From Chrysomallon squamiferum (Eukaryota; Mollusca; Gastropoda; Neomphalida; Peltospiridae), in assembly GCA_012295275.1 (NCBI GenBank), contig CM022669.1, positions 16,765,172 to 16,785,171 on the forward strand: DNA of 20,000 bases, read 5' to 3'. The position numbers and the translations under genes were made by a program. Numbering within the stretch: position 1 is the first letter of the stretch; each line of letters opens with the position of its first letter. The notes beneath the pieces are model-generated. The model did not search any database and was not told the DNA's origin. It saw nothing but the letters and a program-made list of their open reading frames with translations. Below are positions 19,828 through 20,000 of the stretch, one piece after another.

Positions 19828-19937
19828 TATACTGAACGAAAAAAGTTTCGGGACCACGTTTGCATTTTCAATGGATGAACATTTTTTTCTTCAGCCATGA
19901 AGATATCAGACGACCCTGAACTTTTTCGTTCGGTATA
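19828..19937. mobile_element. short terminal-inverted-repeat element (MITE-like)
   Basis: The left end begins TATACTGAACGAAAAAAG. The right end, read on the minus strand, begins TATACCGAACGAAAAAG. Similarity runs about 27 bp with a few mismatches and one indel in the A run, reaching GGGACC on the left and GGGTCG on the right. Ends in TA/TATA fit a TA target site, as used by Tc1/mariner-type elements. The element is about 110 bp with no coding capacity. The family is not identified. Confidence 0.6.
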
Positions 19938-20000
19938 GAATTACCCTACCTACGTCAAACGGTCACAAATAAACAATTTGTGTTTTCGTTAGAAAGATCC
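19938..20000. other. unique sequence at window end
   Basis: Short unique sequence that runs off the window. Nothing recognised. Confidence 0.5.

Overview
The window looks like non-coding animal DNA, most likely from a mollusc and plausibly a cephalopod such as an octopus. That placement is inference. The sequence is AT-rich, lacks tightly packed long open frames or operon structure, and is filled with long simple-sequence arrays: (GA)n, (CA)n, (TA)n, (TATG)n, (GATA/GACA)n, (TTA)n and homopolymers. It also carries tRNA-derived SINE-like sequence. I recognise no protein-coding gene, rRNA, functional tRNA, CRISPR array or bacterial feature. Most long open frames are translations of microsatellites, such as RERERE from (GA)n, LSLSLS from (CT)n and THTHTH from (CA)n.

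Layout. 1-2800: a (TA)n/(GA)n compound array, a 100-bp (CA)n array, a long zone of diverged trinucleotide repeats (about 1203-1936), poly-T and (GATA/GACA)n. 2800-4440: mostly unique sequence with a non-repetitive 102-codon frame near 3523-3831. 4445-5219: the most structured part, holding minus-strand tRNA-related SINE heads and an apparently perfect 343-bp tandem duplication. 5220-9070: unique AT-rich sequence broken by poly-T, (AAATA)n, CA-rich sequence and a degenerate 11-bp minisatellite (7764-8107). 9070-9990: CA/TA/TG blocks and (GAA)n. 10000-12790: T-rich unique DNA, a pure (GA)n array and a (TATG)n array with an internal 120-bp higher-order repeat. 12790-14025: pyrimidine-rich DNA, then an inverted repeat with microsatellites inside it, followed by about 300 bp of (GA)n. 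14026-18480: unique AT-rich DNA with many short arrays. 18480-20000: a more complex, CpG-containing island with a coding-like frame (18688-18993), a possible tRNA-like SINE head (about 19165-19225), another (GA)n array and a short terminal-inverted-repeat element (19828-19937).

No set of genes works together here. The interest lies in repeat architecture: recent tandem duplication of a SINE-bearing segment, foldback and mirror-repeat structures, higher-order repeats inside microsatellites, and four complex islands (3523-3831, 12664-12679 and flanks, 15012-15200, 18500-19010) that could be exons, enhancers or old transposon fragments. I see no convincing new multi-gene system.
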